Under the pieces are notes generated by a model. That model did not search any database. It saw only the letters and a program-made list of their open reading frames with translations, and was not told the DNA's origin. A stretch of 64,000 nt of DNA from Aralia elata (lineage: Eukaryota > Streptophyta > Magnoliopsida > Apiales > Araliaceae). The position numbers and the translations under genes were made by a program. Below, piece by piece: positions 36,198 through 47,181 of the stretch. The stretch's first letter is position 1; every line of letters starts with the position of its first letter. The stretch lies in contig CM068383.1 in assembly GCA_034770075.1 (NCBI GenBank), positions 38,521,222-38,585,221 on the forward strand. Direction: 5' to 3'.

Positions 36198-37090
36198 ATC
36201 GACCTGCTTCAGGTGTATACAGATATCTTTGCTTGAGAGCCCAGTGATATGCCTGGGATTGATGAGGAGGTTACTATGCACCAGCTGAACGTAGACCCCA
36301 CCAAAAAGCCAATTCGGCAGAAGAGGAGGATCTTCGCCCCAGAACGGCAGAAAATTATTGATGATGAGGTAGCTAAGTTGTTAGCGGTCGACTTCATTTA
36401 TGAGATCGACTACCCCGAGTGGTTGGCGAATGTGGTACTGGTGCGGAAGCAGATCGGGAAATGGCAAATTTGCAATGATTACACAGATTTGAACAAGGCA
36501 TGCCCGAAGGACTTCTATCTACTTCCGCACATTGATCAGTTGATTGACGCCACATCAGGGTATGCCTTTTTGAGCTTTATGGATGCCTTTTCGGGGTATA
36601 ATCAAATTTCAATGCATAAGAAAGATGTCCCGAAGACAACTTTTATAACACATCGGGCAATCAACGCCTATAAGAAGATAACCTTCGGACTGTTGAATGC
36701 CGGCGCAACGTACCAGAGGATGATGAATTATGTATTCCGAAAGCAGCTAGGCCGAAGCATGGAAGTATATGTAGATGATATGATCGTTAAAAGCCTATCC
36801 GATTGGGAGCATCTGGATAACCTGGAGGATTGTTTCTAGATGATCAAACAATATAACATCAGGCTAAACCCGACGAAATGCACTTTTGGCCTCGGTTCGG
36901 GTAAGTTTCTTGGGTACTTAGTAAGCAAAATGGGCATCGAGGCAAATCCGGAGAAGATCCAGGCGGTGTTAGACATGAAATCTCCTCAAACCTTTAAGGA
37001 TGTGCAACGTTTGACTGGTCGGATAGCAGCATTAAGGAGATTTATGTCTAAGTCGACGGAAAGATGTCTGCCATTCTTCGACACGTTGAA
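36198..37090 (+). pseudogene. Tat reverse transcriptase, truncated
   Basis: The open frame starts shortly before DMPGIDEEV (36249) and runs through KRRIFAPERQK, the CNDYTDLNKACPKD block, FMDAFSGYNQI and the catalytic YVDDMIVKS (near 36766-36792) to a TAG at 36837. The same frame continues with LNPTKCTFGL and NPEKIQAVLDM to the insertion at 37091. An upstream in-frame TGA lies near 36235. RNase H and integrase are absent here. The cause of death is mutation plus a nested LTR. Confidence 0.85.
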
Positions 37091-40000
37091 TGTAATAGCC
37101 AGAACTTTAAGTCGTATTGTAAATGAATATATTAATTAAATATTAATGTTATTGAAAATTTTGTGGCATACAAGGAATGATCTATGTGACTAATTGTTAG
37201 TTAAAGGAGGTCCCAATAATAGTTATTCAATTTAGTGGACTAACCTAGGAATTTTAGTATCAAGCAATTGATAAGACAATGAGTTAATTAAATATTCAAT
37301 TCAATTGAATATAGTAAGTAAATGAAATTGTAAATTAATTAATATGGGTATTAATTAATGAGGATTATGTGAAATATGAATAATAAACTTTAATGGTCCA
37401 ATTAGTAAGAAAACACTAATGGGCTAGCCTAATGGATTAATTAACCAAGCTCACTCATTTAGATTGAACATGAACTTGGATAATTAGTGCCTGGACTAAC
37501 TATATTAGCCCAACAACTAATTAAAGTAGTAGCTAAGCATGGGTTAAAAACCTTGGCAACTAGTAGCCCAAATTAATTAAAAGTGAGCCCAAATTAATTA
37601 AAACAAAGCCTAAATTGCTAGCCCACATAGAAGATATTTTGAGCCACTTGTTAATTTCGTTAAAGTAATTAAAGAAAAGAAAAAATTGGGCATGATGGGA
37701 GAGGGGGCTGCCAGCCATGAGGCCCCGCAAAAGGGGTGAGTTGTTCACTTTTTGCTAGCTTGCTTGGGAAGATTAGTAAAAGAAGTACAAGTGTAATTAC
37801 TGTCTATCACCAAGTTGTCAAAATGAGTCCACTTCGCAATGATGATATAATGGATAGATATAATTTTTATATCTATAGTTCATGTGAGTAATTAGTGTAA
37901 AGCCAAAAGCAATGTTCATCTTCTTCATTTGGTAAAGTTAGAGAGAGGAAAACTAAAAAGAAAACTAGAGAGAAATCTAGTAATCCTTGAGAGCAAAAAA
38001 TTTGTAAAATAGGAGAGAGGTTGCCGCCACCTAGGGGAGGAAGAGAAAGAGCTTGTGAATGCCATCAAGTTTCATCTCATACTTTGGAAAGCAAAGGAAG
38101 AGAGCTATCAAGCAAAGAAGGTATAAAAACTAACTTAAAAACCCTAAAAACTCTAATTTTGGGTTATGGGTGAAATATTATGTTAGAAATTTGAAGTTTA
38201 GTTTTTAAATATTTAGAATCATGTTAAATATGTTTATGCTTGGTGATATGTGGTTGTGGTATGAAATGGTATGAGTTTGTGTAGAAAAATTAAACTAGAA
38301 GCTTGAAAACCATTTTACCGACGAACAAACCGTAACTTGTTAGAATAAATTATGTATTTCGAAATCCATACATGCTATTGTTGATTTTATTTTTTTGGAG
38401 TTTTAAGGGGTAAGTTAGGAAAAGAACCTCGTTGGAATCATTAAAAAAGAAGTTAAAATGAGAGAGTTATGTAATGTTTACCAAAACACGTGACTGTCAA
38501 AGGGCTGTGCAGAATAGTCCACTTTCGGGCCACTTTTAGTGGTCAAAACATATCCAAATTTGGTGTTTGATGATAGAAAATTGTATTTCGGAAAGATACA
38601 AATCCAACGGTATCAACTAGACCCTAATATGAGTTGTAGATTTCATTTTATGAGCGTTTCCGTAAGGGACCTCAAAACTGGAAACGGGACAAAACTCGCT
38701 GACCCCTAGTTGCCGTGCACTGTTTCAAACCATTATAAAGTGCAATAAATTCCGGTATTTTTACCACTGAAACTATAGGAGGTTATTTACCACTTGTCCA
38801 AAATTGGTCGAATTCCGACTTGTAATGAAGAAACTACGGCTAAAATAAAAACGTAGAGTTTTCCGACGAAAACGGCTAAAATTGGAGTTCTATAAATGCG
38901 ATGACCACAAAATTTTAACTGGGAGTACTTGTTAATATGTGTAAGATGCTATCAAAAATTTGGAGTCATCGGAGTTGCGCAAGATAGTGATCATTTTTCT
39001 TAGTTTCGAAAGTTAAAAATGGACATGTGAACAATGTTAAAAGAAATGGAAATTTTTATAAGGAAAGTATTTTTTAGTTTGGAATATATGTTCATATGTG
39101 TGGTAAGACTTGAAGAAAATAAGAATCGATCGATAAAAGAGATTAAATCATTTTAAGAATGCAGGTTTCCAATCCAACTTGTTGGATTGTATGAATCCAG
39201 CTTGCTGAATTGAATAGTGTGCATCCAGGTTGCTGAATTATAAGTTAGTTCGAATCCAGGTTGCCGGATTGTAGAATAGTTTGAATCCAGGATGCTGGAT
39301 TGGGAAAAACAGTTTGATGAATTGAATAGTTTGAATCCAGTTTGCTGGATTAGGGAAAACAGTTTGATGAATTGAATAGTTTGAATCCAGTTTGCTGGAT
39401 TAGGGAAAACAGTTTGATGAATTGGATAGTTTGAATCCAGTTTGCTGGATTTGGAATTCAGTTTGTTGGATTGGGTATTTAACCTACTGGATCATAAAGA
39501 TAGACTTATATAAGGAAAGATTAAGTAGTGAAGTGATTAAAAGATTATCAAAGGATAATTATAACACTAAGACTTTAATGTAATGTCTAATACTAACTAT
39601 GTGACTGACTATTAGACAATGTAATATAAAACAATGATATTATGGGTGAAATGTGTGATGCTAATTGAGAGATCAATCTTATAAATAATAGGTCTTTTAA
39701 AAGAAGTCATATTAAATTGCGTAGCAATAGTCAACAATCAAGGCAAGTTCCTTAACCTTACTTAAATTTATATTGAGCAAGTTCTTAACTTACACAATTT
39801 CGTACATTGTGTAAGATTCTGATTATTGATACAACCTTTTATATACTGCAAGTTCTCTAATTCAACCTTGAATTATTATTTCAGCGCCTGTTAGTGGATA
39901 ATTATTTTGATTATTCCACATCCTTGATAATTATGGTTATTCGCACTTGGTGCAATTGAATTCCTGTTCTATTATTAATGAACTGTGAATTAGTTAAAGT

Positions 40001-40610
40001 TCTTTCATTCATGAACTATTTATGAGATAGATCTATGCTAGTTGTATCAGGTAGATCAAGTATGTTTAAATTTGTTAAATCAAATCGATTTTAAAAGCTG
40101 TTCCTAACCAATTAATTCGGTAAGGATTCCAGACTGAGAAAAGAACAACTTTTAAGGCATTATATTGGAAAACAATTGGTTGCCCATCTTATTAAGTGAT
40201 TATGCATATTCACCAAGTATGAGAGGCTGATCCCCTCGATTACCAAAATTTATTAGAGGACCAGTTTAAATACTGACAACTTCCGTATACGTTCATGGTC
40301 ATTGTTGACCACTCAGCTTAATCTTCCAATTATGGAAACTTGAATTCTTATTCTTTCACAATTGATATTTATTGTTGAAAGTTTCGAAAGTTAAATTCCT
40401 TTATAATCATGATATATCTCTTTTGTATTTAAACTTGTTAAGCAAATTAGTTGTTTACCCTTGCTATATCATGACGTTTATTTCAGCTAGACCGGAAAGT
40501 TTCAAGAAGGATAAAGGAAAAAGGCAAAGCTCAGGAATAGACTTATGTGAATGTTTAATTATCGTATTATCTGATGTAATAATTTTAGATAAACCTTTTG
40601 TAATAGTAAG
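37091..40610 (+). mobile_element. Tekay-like LTR inserted in the Tat RT, itself cut by Copia-2
   Basis: Begins TGTAATAGCCAGAAC at 37091, right where the Tat reading frame stops making sense; the left flanking pentamer is TTGAA. It is AT-rich, with a purine-rich leader-like region (37935-38120, GAGAGAGG) like those in the other long gypsy LTRs here, and AAGGCAAGTTCCTTAACC near 39740, as in the other Tekay-like LTRs. It is interrupted by Copia-2 at 40611. No coding domain found in 3.5 kb. The remaining part is outside the window, so solo LTR versus full element is undecided. Confidence 0.65.
39171..39475 (+). repeat. Array of AATCCAG...CTGGATT inverted repeats with 50-bp tandem units
   Basis: Hairpin units of the form AATCCAGTTTGCTGGATT start at 39171, 39194, 39222, 39253, 39284, 39334, 39384, 39434 and 39455. 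The section 39284-39434 is a 50-bp tandem repeat, with a degenerate CAGTTTGATGAATT unit between. The 7-bp arms and 4-nt loop are kept in most units while the loop varies (TTTG, GATG, GTTG). Confidence 0.85.
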
Positions 40611-42433
40611 TGAAAATAGTATGCACACAAGCCAATCATATTTGATATGATGTAGCATGTACTTTGTAATCTTATTCATTTATTAATAAAAGAATTGATT
40701 TTCTTAAAAAGGCATTTTATATTATCTACATAGTGCTGTTATATTAAATGTGATAAACCCATAGTTTTGAGCAATGCTTTTAGAATCATGATAATGATCA
40801 TGCTAATGAGATCTAAATTCTGGATAGCTCACAAACTAAAATCGTTCCTAATCGTTGGATTACTAAAAGGGGATTAGTGAATCCGGATAGATTAGTACAT
40901 ACGTTGCTTGCTCTTGGGAAGTGGATGATTGATCTCATAATCATTTGTGTGGAGACACTAAAGCAAGTATGTAGGTGCTTATTGGAGAATAAGTTCACTG
41001 AACGTGGCTCGCTAAGGAATACCTAATGGAGTTTTACTCGCCTGTCAATAGGAATTCCTATAGTGATAGTAGTACAAGTGATCCTTGGACTTGAGATCAT
41101 CATAGTATCTTGTGTATGATGAGTTATACTTTGACATGTCCCTTAAGACCTTTAGGGTATATCAAAGAGTATGATTGGGTATAATAAGTTGTACATGGAG
41201 ATAGGTGAATGATCAACAAAGAATCTACCACGTCTAGTAAAAGATGTGAATGTCCTATGTGATTTGATAAATGATAACTCAGTAGTCCTTGGCCAAGGCA
41301 GAATGAAATTAGAAAGGAGTTTCTAATTTGCATTATTTAGAGTTGTGCATTTGGGAATCGAAATACATATAATTAAATAAAATAAGACTTGACAGTAAAT
41401 CCATGTCTTATATTTAATTGGGACATTGTATGGTAGAAGGATTGAATTGTACGGTAACTATGCACTGAAAGGTTCTTTTGTGATTAATGTTGAAATCTAT
41501 ATTATCTGGAAAGTCGTTGATCGCTAAGGGGGCTTACCCTTATTGTAATATAAATATTATTTATTTAAATGAATTAAATAGTTTAATTTATTTATTTAAA
41601 TAAGATTAGAATTATTCTAATTGATTTATTCACAACCGGTTTAATATGGAGAACCTAAAGGGTCACACCGCAAAAAGAAAATATTTATTTAAGAAGTAAA
41701 TGGCATAATTGTAATAATAAGTTAAGTGTATTTAATTTTATCTATGGAGATAAAATAAATTAAATAGCTTAATATTTATTATTTAATATTTTGAAAATAT
41801 TAAATATAAATTAATAAGAGGAGTCTTATTATTATTATTATTACTATTACTATTATTTAATTCCTAATAGGGATTGGGAATTAATTAATAGAAGTACTCT
41901 CCCATGAATTCCTAATTGGATTAGGAGCATAATTAATTAAAGGAGTTTAATTATAATAGAAACCCTAATCCTAAATAGTTTAGGGAAGGGTTATTCCTAC
42001 ATCTATAAATAAGAGGAGTCTTATCATAGATTAGGGTTACACACTCTTGCATTAGTTTGTGGAGAGTACTTACAATTTCTATAGAGATAGAAACTAGGAT
42101 TTTTCCAAATACCTAACTTCTTGAATACTTGTTCTTCCTTGGTGGATCACCTCTAGAGGCCAAACACTTGGGTGGCTAACGTTGATCAAAGGAAAGAATC
42201 ACACCGTAGCATTCGAGGAGAACACGAAGGACTAGGAGTTGAACTTGTACCCGACGAAGCTTTGTTCTACGAGGGTATAATTCTTATTCTCTTTCTCTTT
42301 CGTTTATATCGTTAATTGAGCATATTGATCGATCATGGTGATGGTTTGTATAAAATTTTAAAATCCGTTTTATCGCGCTTCTGCCTTATTTATGTAATTT
42401 GATTGCATGCTCGTGTTATATACAAACCTAACA
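40611..42433 (+). repeat. Copia-2 5' LTR
   Basis: 1823 bp, TGAAAATAGTATGC...CCTAACA. Matches the Copia-1 LTRs in reverse orientation. It includes an ATT/ACT microsatellite near 41828-41855 and ends one base before TGGTATCAGAGCC. Confidence 0.9.
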
Positions 42434-42434
42434 G

Positions 42435-42447
42435 TGGTATCAGAGCC
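42435..42447 (+). promoter_or_regulatory. Copia-2 primer-binding site
   Basis: TGGTATCAGAGCC one base after the LTR end; initiator tRNA-Met type, identical to Copia-1. Confidence 0.9.
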
Positions 42448-43892
42448 TAATCATGTGGCGCGACCGCGCCGCTTCCAGTTCATTCTGGAGCGCGACCGCG
42501 CCCGAACCCAGAAAAACGTTTCCTGGGGTGTAGCGTGGCCGCGCCGCTCCTAGTTCAAAATGGAGCGCGGTCGCGCCAGTGTCCAGACTTTAAATTTTTT
42601 TTGTTTTTCTCAATTAAAATAAATGGTTTATTTAATTGATAAAAGTTTAAAATAAAAGAGTTTATTTTATCTGGAATAGGATTTCAGATTGCTAAAATTA
42701 AAGGAGTTTAATTTGGATATGGTTTTTGATTAAAATAAAAGAGTTTATTTTGTTTCAAAACTAAATATTAGCAAAACTTTTGCCCATTAATTGATATCAA
42801 TACATATATGGAATGGTTTTATTATTCATGGGATGAATGTTATTTATTGATACATATAGAGATATGTATGATAATAAATAAGAATTGATTATGGACTGTT
42901 GACCAATGTGTGATTGGATTTATTTTAGTGGATGCTTGAATGTATGAGTTTTTATAAATGGGGCATGCGTACCTCGTCTTCTCTAAATTTTTCTTAATGT
43001 AAATTCTATCTCCCTCCTATGTACTTCCCCTTGACTGCTGATCAAGGTTTCTATTTATTGTTAGTAGTTTTTGTAATAGGAATAGTTAGAATTAATTTTG
43101 AAGAATTGGAGACAAAGGTGCAAGGAGCGCTTGAAGACCCGTTTGTAATGGAGCCCGGGTTTAAATGTAATAGTTATATTTAAATTTAATTCTTGCACCC
43201 TAGGTTTGACCTTTTGGTTCACTTGGTGGCTCTAGTGAACCAAACTAGAATAAAAGTCCATAATCAATCCGGGTAGAATATAATATTCTATATGTGCATG
43301 CTTACTATATATATATATATATATATTATATATTATCCAACATACTTCGCATGTAAAATAATATGACGCGTATTTTATATATATATGTGCATGCGCGCTA
43401 AACAAGATGAGACTAATAATAACAAACCCCTCAAAGATATTATATTAAGTCTTAAACGTTCAAAGATATTTGGAATATCGAACGTCGCCTTCTAGCATGG
43501 TAAAGCGATAGAGTATTAAATATTTAATATGAGTTTGTTGTGTCACACAAGGCAAGTATTAAATATTTAAGATGTTACTTTATCACATTTGATCAAAATA
43601 ATCTAAGAGGCAAAATACAAGGAGTCACATAGTGATGTAATTGACAATAGTTGTCTACCTATTTATTTATATATAGTTTGTTGTGTCACACAATGCTATA
43701 TACATTTGAAATGGGATCCTTATTCTCACTAGCAAATCTTTAATTAGATTTGCCGAACTATATAATGAGGGTAATATGGTTTGATGAAAATAGTGGGAGA
43801 TACCAATTTAAAATAAAGACCTAATTTATTTTGGTAATTAATTAAATGAATGTATGCTAAAATGTTGTCTATTTCACATGCAGAATTTAAAA
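42448..43892 (+). other. Copia-2 untranslated leader with palindrome array
   Basis: About 1.45 kb without a gene. Four GC-rich near-palindromes start at 42458, 42490, 42533 and 42565 (spacing 32, 43, 32). AT-rich sequence follows, a (TA)n run at about 43305-43327, and two TTGTTGTGTCACACAA motifs near 43535 and 43680. The empty insertion site of the solo LTR found in Copia-1 lies near 43380. Confidence 0.75.
42458..42576. repeat. Copia-2 paired GC-rich palindromes (32 bp apart)
   Basis: 12-mers at 42458 and 42490 (GCGCGACCGCGC), 42533 (GCGTGGCCGCGC) and 42565 (GCGCGGTCGCGC). Start-to-start 32, 43, 32, the same layout as Copia-1 read from the other strand. Confidence 0.9.
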
Positions 43893-45228
43893 ATGTCAAA
43901 CTCACTATCACTGCGTAGCATACTTGATGCTAACAAACTGACCGGACCGAATTACACGGACTGGTTAAGGAATCTGAGAATTGTTCTCACTACTGAAAAG
44001 ATTTCTTATGTCCTAAATTCGCCAGTCCCTGCAAATGTTGCAGAAACAGCCTCTGAGGAAGAGATTGCTACTTTCAGAAAGTGGCAAGATGATGCAATCT
44101 TGGCTCAATGCATCATGCTCGCATCCATGAGTAACGAGCTTCAGCGTCAGCATGAAACTATGGATGCTCCTACTATATTGGTGCACCTCAAAGAGTTGTA
44201 TGGTGAGCAAAGTAGGACTGCTAGATATCAGATATCTAAGGAGCTCTTCCGATCTTGTATGACCGAGGGCACTGCTGTTGAGACTCATGTCCTTAAGATG
44301 ATCAATTTGATTGAACAACTTGGACAGCTACGGTTCGTGATGGATGGGGAGTTAAGCCAAGATTTGATCTTGCAGTCACTCCCAGACACCTTCTCACAAT
44401 TTGTTGTGAATTTTCACATGAATAAGTTGGACGTCAGCTTGCCTGAGTTACTTAACATGCTGAAAACTGCTGAAGGTCACTTCTCATCCAACAAGAACTA
44501 AGTCTTACTAGTGGATGATTCTTCCAAGAAAAGGAAGAGGCCCAAGGTATCTTCTAAAAAGAAGAAGAACAAGAAGGCTAAGGGCAAGGCGAAGCTAAAG
44601 GATAAAAAGAAACCAGATCCAGATAGCAAAGGAATTTGCTACCATTGCAATAAGCCGGGACACTGGAAGAGGAACTGCAAGGAGTATCTTGCGGGCCAAA
44701 AGAAGCTTGGAGAAGCTTTGACTTCCGATCTAGGTTTGTTCATGATTGAAATTAATTTTTCTGGAAGTCAAAATTCTACTTGGGTATTGGATACCGGCTG
44801 TAGTTCTCACATATGTAATAATATGCATGGACTAAGCAGAAGTAGAAAGCTGAACAAGGATGAAGTCGTCCTACGAGTGGGAAATGGAGCAAATGTTGCT
44901 GCATTAGCTGTAGGGACTTATTGTTTAGCACTGCCTTCGGGCAAGTTCATTAGTTTAAATAATTGTTATTATGTTCCAACATTCATTAGAAACATTATAT
45001 CAATTTCTGTATTGGATATGGATGGTTTTGATATTATAATAAAGAACAACAATTGTTCTATTTATAATAAAAATGTTTTATATGGTGTTGGCAAATTACT
45101 GAATGGACTTTACATACTTGACTTGCATGAAAATATACTTCAAATTGAACAAACTAAGAAAAGAAAAGAGATGATGTTAATTATACCTTTATGTGGCACT
45201 TTAGACTCGGTCATATCAATGAAACAAG
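43893..45228 (+). pseudogene. Copia-2 gag, zinc knuckle and protease
   Basis: I take ATG 43893 (MSNSLSLRSILDANKL) as the start rather than the upstream ATG 43854, because Copia-1 gag begins at the same residue. The UBN2-type gag contains FRKWQDDAILAQCIM and RYQISKELF. A TAA at 44499-44501 interrupts the frame (gag is otherwise continuous with the 241-codon frame 44511-45236). That frame has a Lys-rich basic tract, the CCHC knuckle CYHCNKPGHWKRNC (about 44637-44678) and the aspartic-protease motif WVLDTGCSSHIC (about 44781-44816). A one-base frameshift near 45170 precedes the LWHFRLGH-type pre-integrase motif. Athila-B then splits the gene at 45229-45233. Confidence 0.9.
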
Positions 45229-45233
45229 ATTAT

Positions 45234-47022
45234 TGATGAATGTGTTTTATATACACAAATTGGGTACTTTTAGCCTTAATAATTTGTAAGTCTTTAGCTA
45301 TTTCGTTTGGTTTTATATGTTTTCATCTTATTGTGTGTAATGTAGTTTTGTATTACTTTTATATGTATTTATGTGCTTTTATGTGTTTTTACGTTGTTTT
45401 GTAGGTATTGAAATAAAGGCCCTTTGGATCGATGCGTTTTTGGCTTGAATCTAGCATTCCCGCTGCTTGTTTCTCCATTTGACCCATGATACAATCTGAA
45501 TCTCTCAAAACTCAAAGAACGAAAGTTGTAGATTTTGATCTTAGCTTTCCAGCACATCCGTAATCATCCAATTTGAAGTTAGTATGAGAGAGTTATGGTC
45601 ATTTTACCATCGGATTTTGCATGACTTTTACACAGCAGTTGCTTCGGGATCAATTTCAACCTTTCTCCGGCCATTATCTCGATGGGCTCCGGTTATGAAA
45701 GTTGTAGAGCTACTTCTTAGCTTTCCATAGCCTACTTAATCGCCTTAATCCGAGTTCGGACGAAGAAGTTATGGTCGTTTTTCCAGAGCTCGCCGGGGCA
45801 GGAATTTCCTACACAAATTCCTCGCTGCGGCGAGAGCTCGCCGGGGCGAGAATTCTTAGGCCAAAAAGCTCGCCGGGGCGAGCTCGTCGCGGACAACAGC
45901 AGAGTTTTTGGGTTTTTTGGTCATTTTGGAGGTGCTAAGCTAGGTTAGGGCATCCAGGGACTTATAGCAGCTGTTGAAGGCACGAAATAGGCATCATAGG
46001 AGGTAGAAATCAGCAAATCTAGAGAGAGGAAGCTACCAAATACATCCAATTAGAGGGCCAAAGTGCTAAAATCAAGCTACATCAAGCAAGGCCAAAGAGC
46101 AAAAACATCAAGGATTGCAAAATCAAGGAGGAGAAGCTAGTGTTCATCTTCAACCCATCAAACATCATATGAAAATCTACAAAAGTGGTTTTATCCCTAG
46201 TTTCCTTTCTATTTTTGTATCCAACATGATGTATAAATTGAATATGATGTTATTTGTAGTTACCATGAACTAAACTCTATTTTGGGATTATAATGGATCT
46301 TGTTGTGTAGTTTACTTTGCTATGCTTCCTTGTTAGTCTTATTAGCTATTCATGGATTGTCTATTATGATTTGTGTTCAATTGCTTAATTGTCTAGCTAG
46401 CAATTACCATGATAATCCATATGAAATTGAGAAACGGATTATGGGTTTAGATCTAATTATAATAGCATGTGTTTGTATGTTCTACATGGCATTGGAATGT
46501 ATGATTTGTGCTTAGGATAGACATATACCGAAGCACCGCTTGTAGTCATTTGAGAGCTTGAGCTTAAACCCTATTTATTTGTAAATCACATAGATATATA
46601 GTGGTTTAGGTAATGTGGGTGTTCGTGTTTATTCTATCATTTGTGGATTATATATGATATGGACTTGGTACATCGAAAGATGGCCTTGTCTCACTTTCGT
46701 GTTCTCGACTAACAATCTGTGATAATTAATTTGGTTTAACAAGAATTGTGTTGAGGTAGATGAATCAATAGGAGAAATTATAATCTCATATCTTCATTAT
46801 CTTTAAAGCTTTCTATTGTTCTTTTATTAATGTTATCTTTATTAATCCAAACCACCAAAAAGACAGAAAATCATTAGTTTAGATAAGATTGAGATGATAA
46901 AAGGTTAATACTTGGAAAACACTAGTAATAATTCCTCGTGGGATCGATACTTTACTTACTCTTTATTACTTGTTGACCGCGTATACTTGCGCGTAAATTG
47001 TTCATATACAAATCGGACAACA
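45234..47022 (+). repeat. Athila-B 5' LTR
   Basis: 1789 bp, TGATGAATGTG...CGGACAACA. It contains a cluster of CTCGCCGGGGCGAG-type palindromes starting at 45789, 45821, 45837 and 45869 (32, 16, 32). The 71-codon open stretch at 46300-46515 is repeated in the other LTR and has no known domain. Confidence 0.95.
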
Positions 47023-47028
47023 AGTTTT

Positions 47029-47045
47029 TGGCGCCGTTGCCGGGG
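47029..47045 (+). promoter_or_regulatory. Athila-B primer-binding site
   Basis: TGGCGCCGTTGCCGGGG six bases after the LTR end; the same 17 bases follow the Athila-A LTR. This is the usual Athila-type PBS. Confidence 0.85.
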
Positions 47046-47181
47046 AATTAGTTTTCTAGTGTTTTTCCAATATTAGTCATAATCAAATTAGTCTTAATTT
47101 AAACTTGTATATAAATTTGTTTTTAGTTTATTTTATTATTTATTTTTCTGTTTTAATGTTTTATTCTTTGCAAGGTACACC

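Larger units (their letters stand above)
33780..37090 (+). mobile_element. Tat-lineage Ty3/gypsy element, 5' part, protease missing
   Basis: 5' LTR (about 33780-34335), PBS region, gag, then RT with the YVDDMIVKS motif typical of Tat-clade elements. Only about 100 bp separate the gag C-terminal zinc-finger-like segment (YCEYHQTSGHSTEDC) from the RT N-terminal part, so the protease is deleted. The element is interrupted at 37091 within the RT-RNase H connection by an LTR starting TGTAATAGCC; its continuation is not in the window. Multiple stops are present. The exact 5' terminus (33774-33780) is uncertain. Confidence 0.8.

Noticed and set aside
37800..38120. Possible host gene promoter and 5' UTR in the 37-40 kb AT-rich stretch
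   Set aside because: The GAGAGA-rich leader resembles those of the other long gypsy LTRs here, the start at 37091 has an LTR terminus, and no coding exon follows.
42435..42447. Part of a tRNA gene
   Set aside because: The TGGTATCAGAGCC stretch is a primer-binding site next to an LTR; no cloverleaf can be drawn around it.
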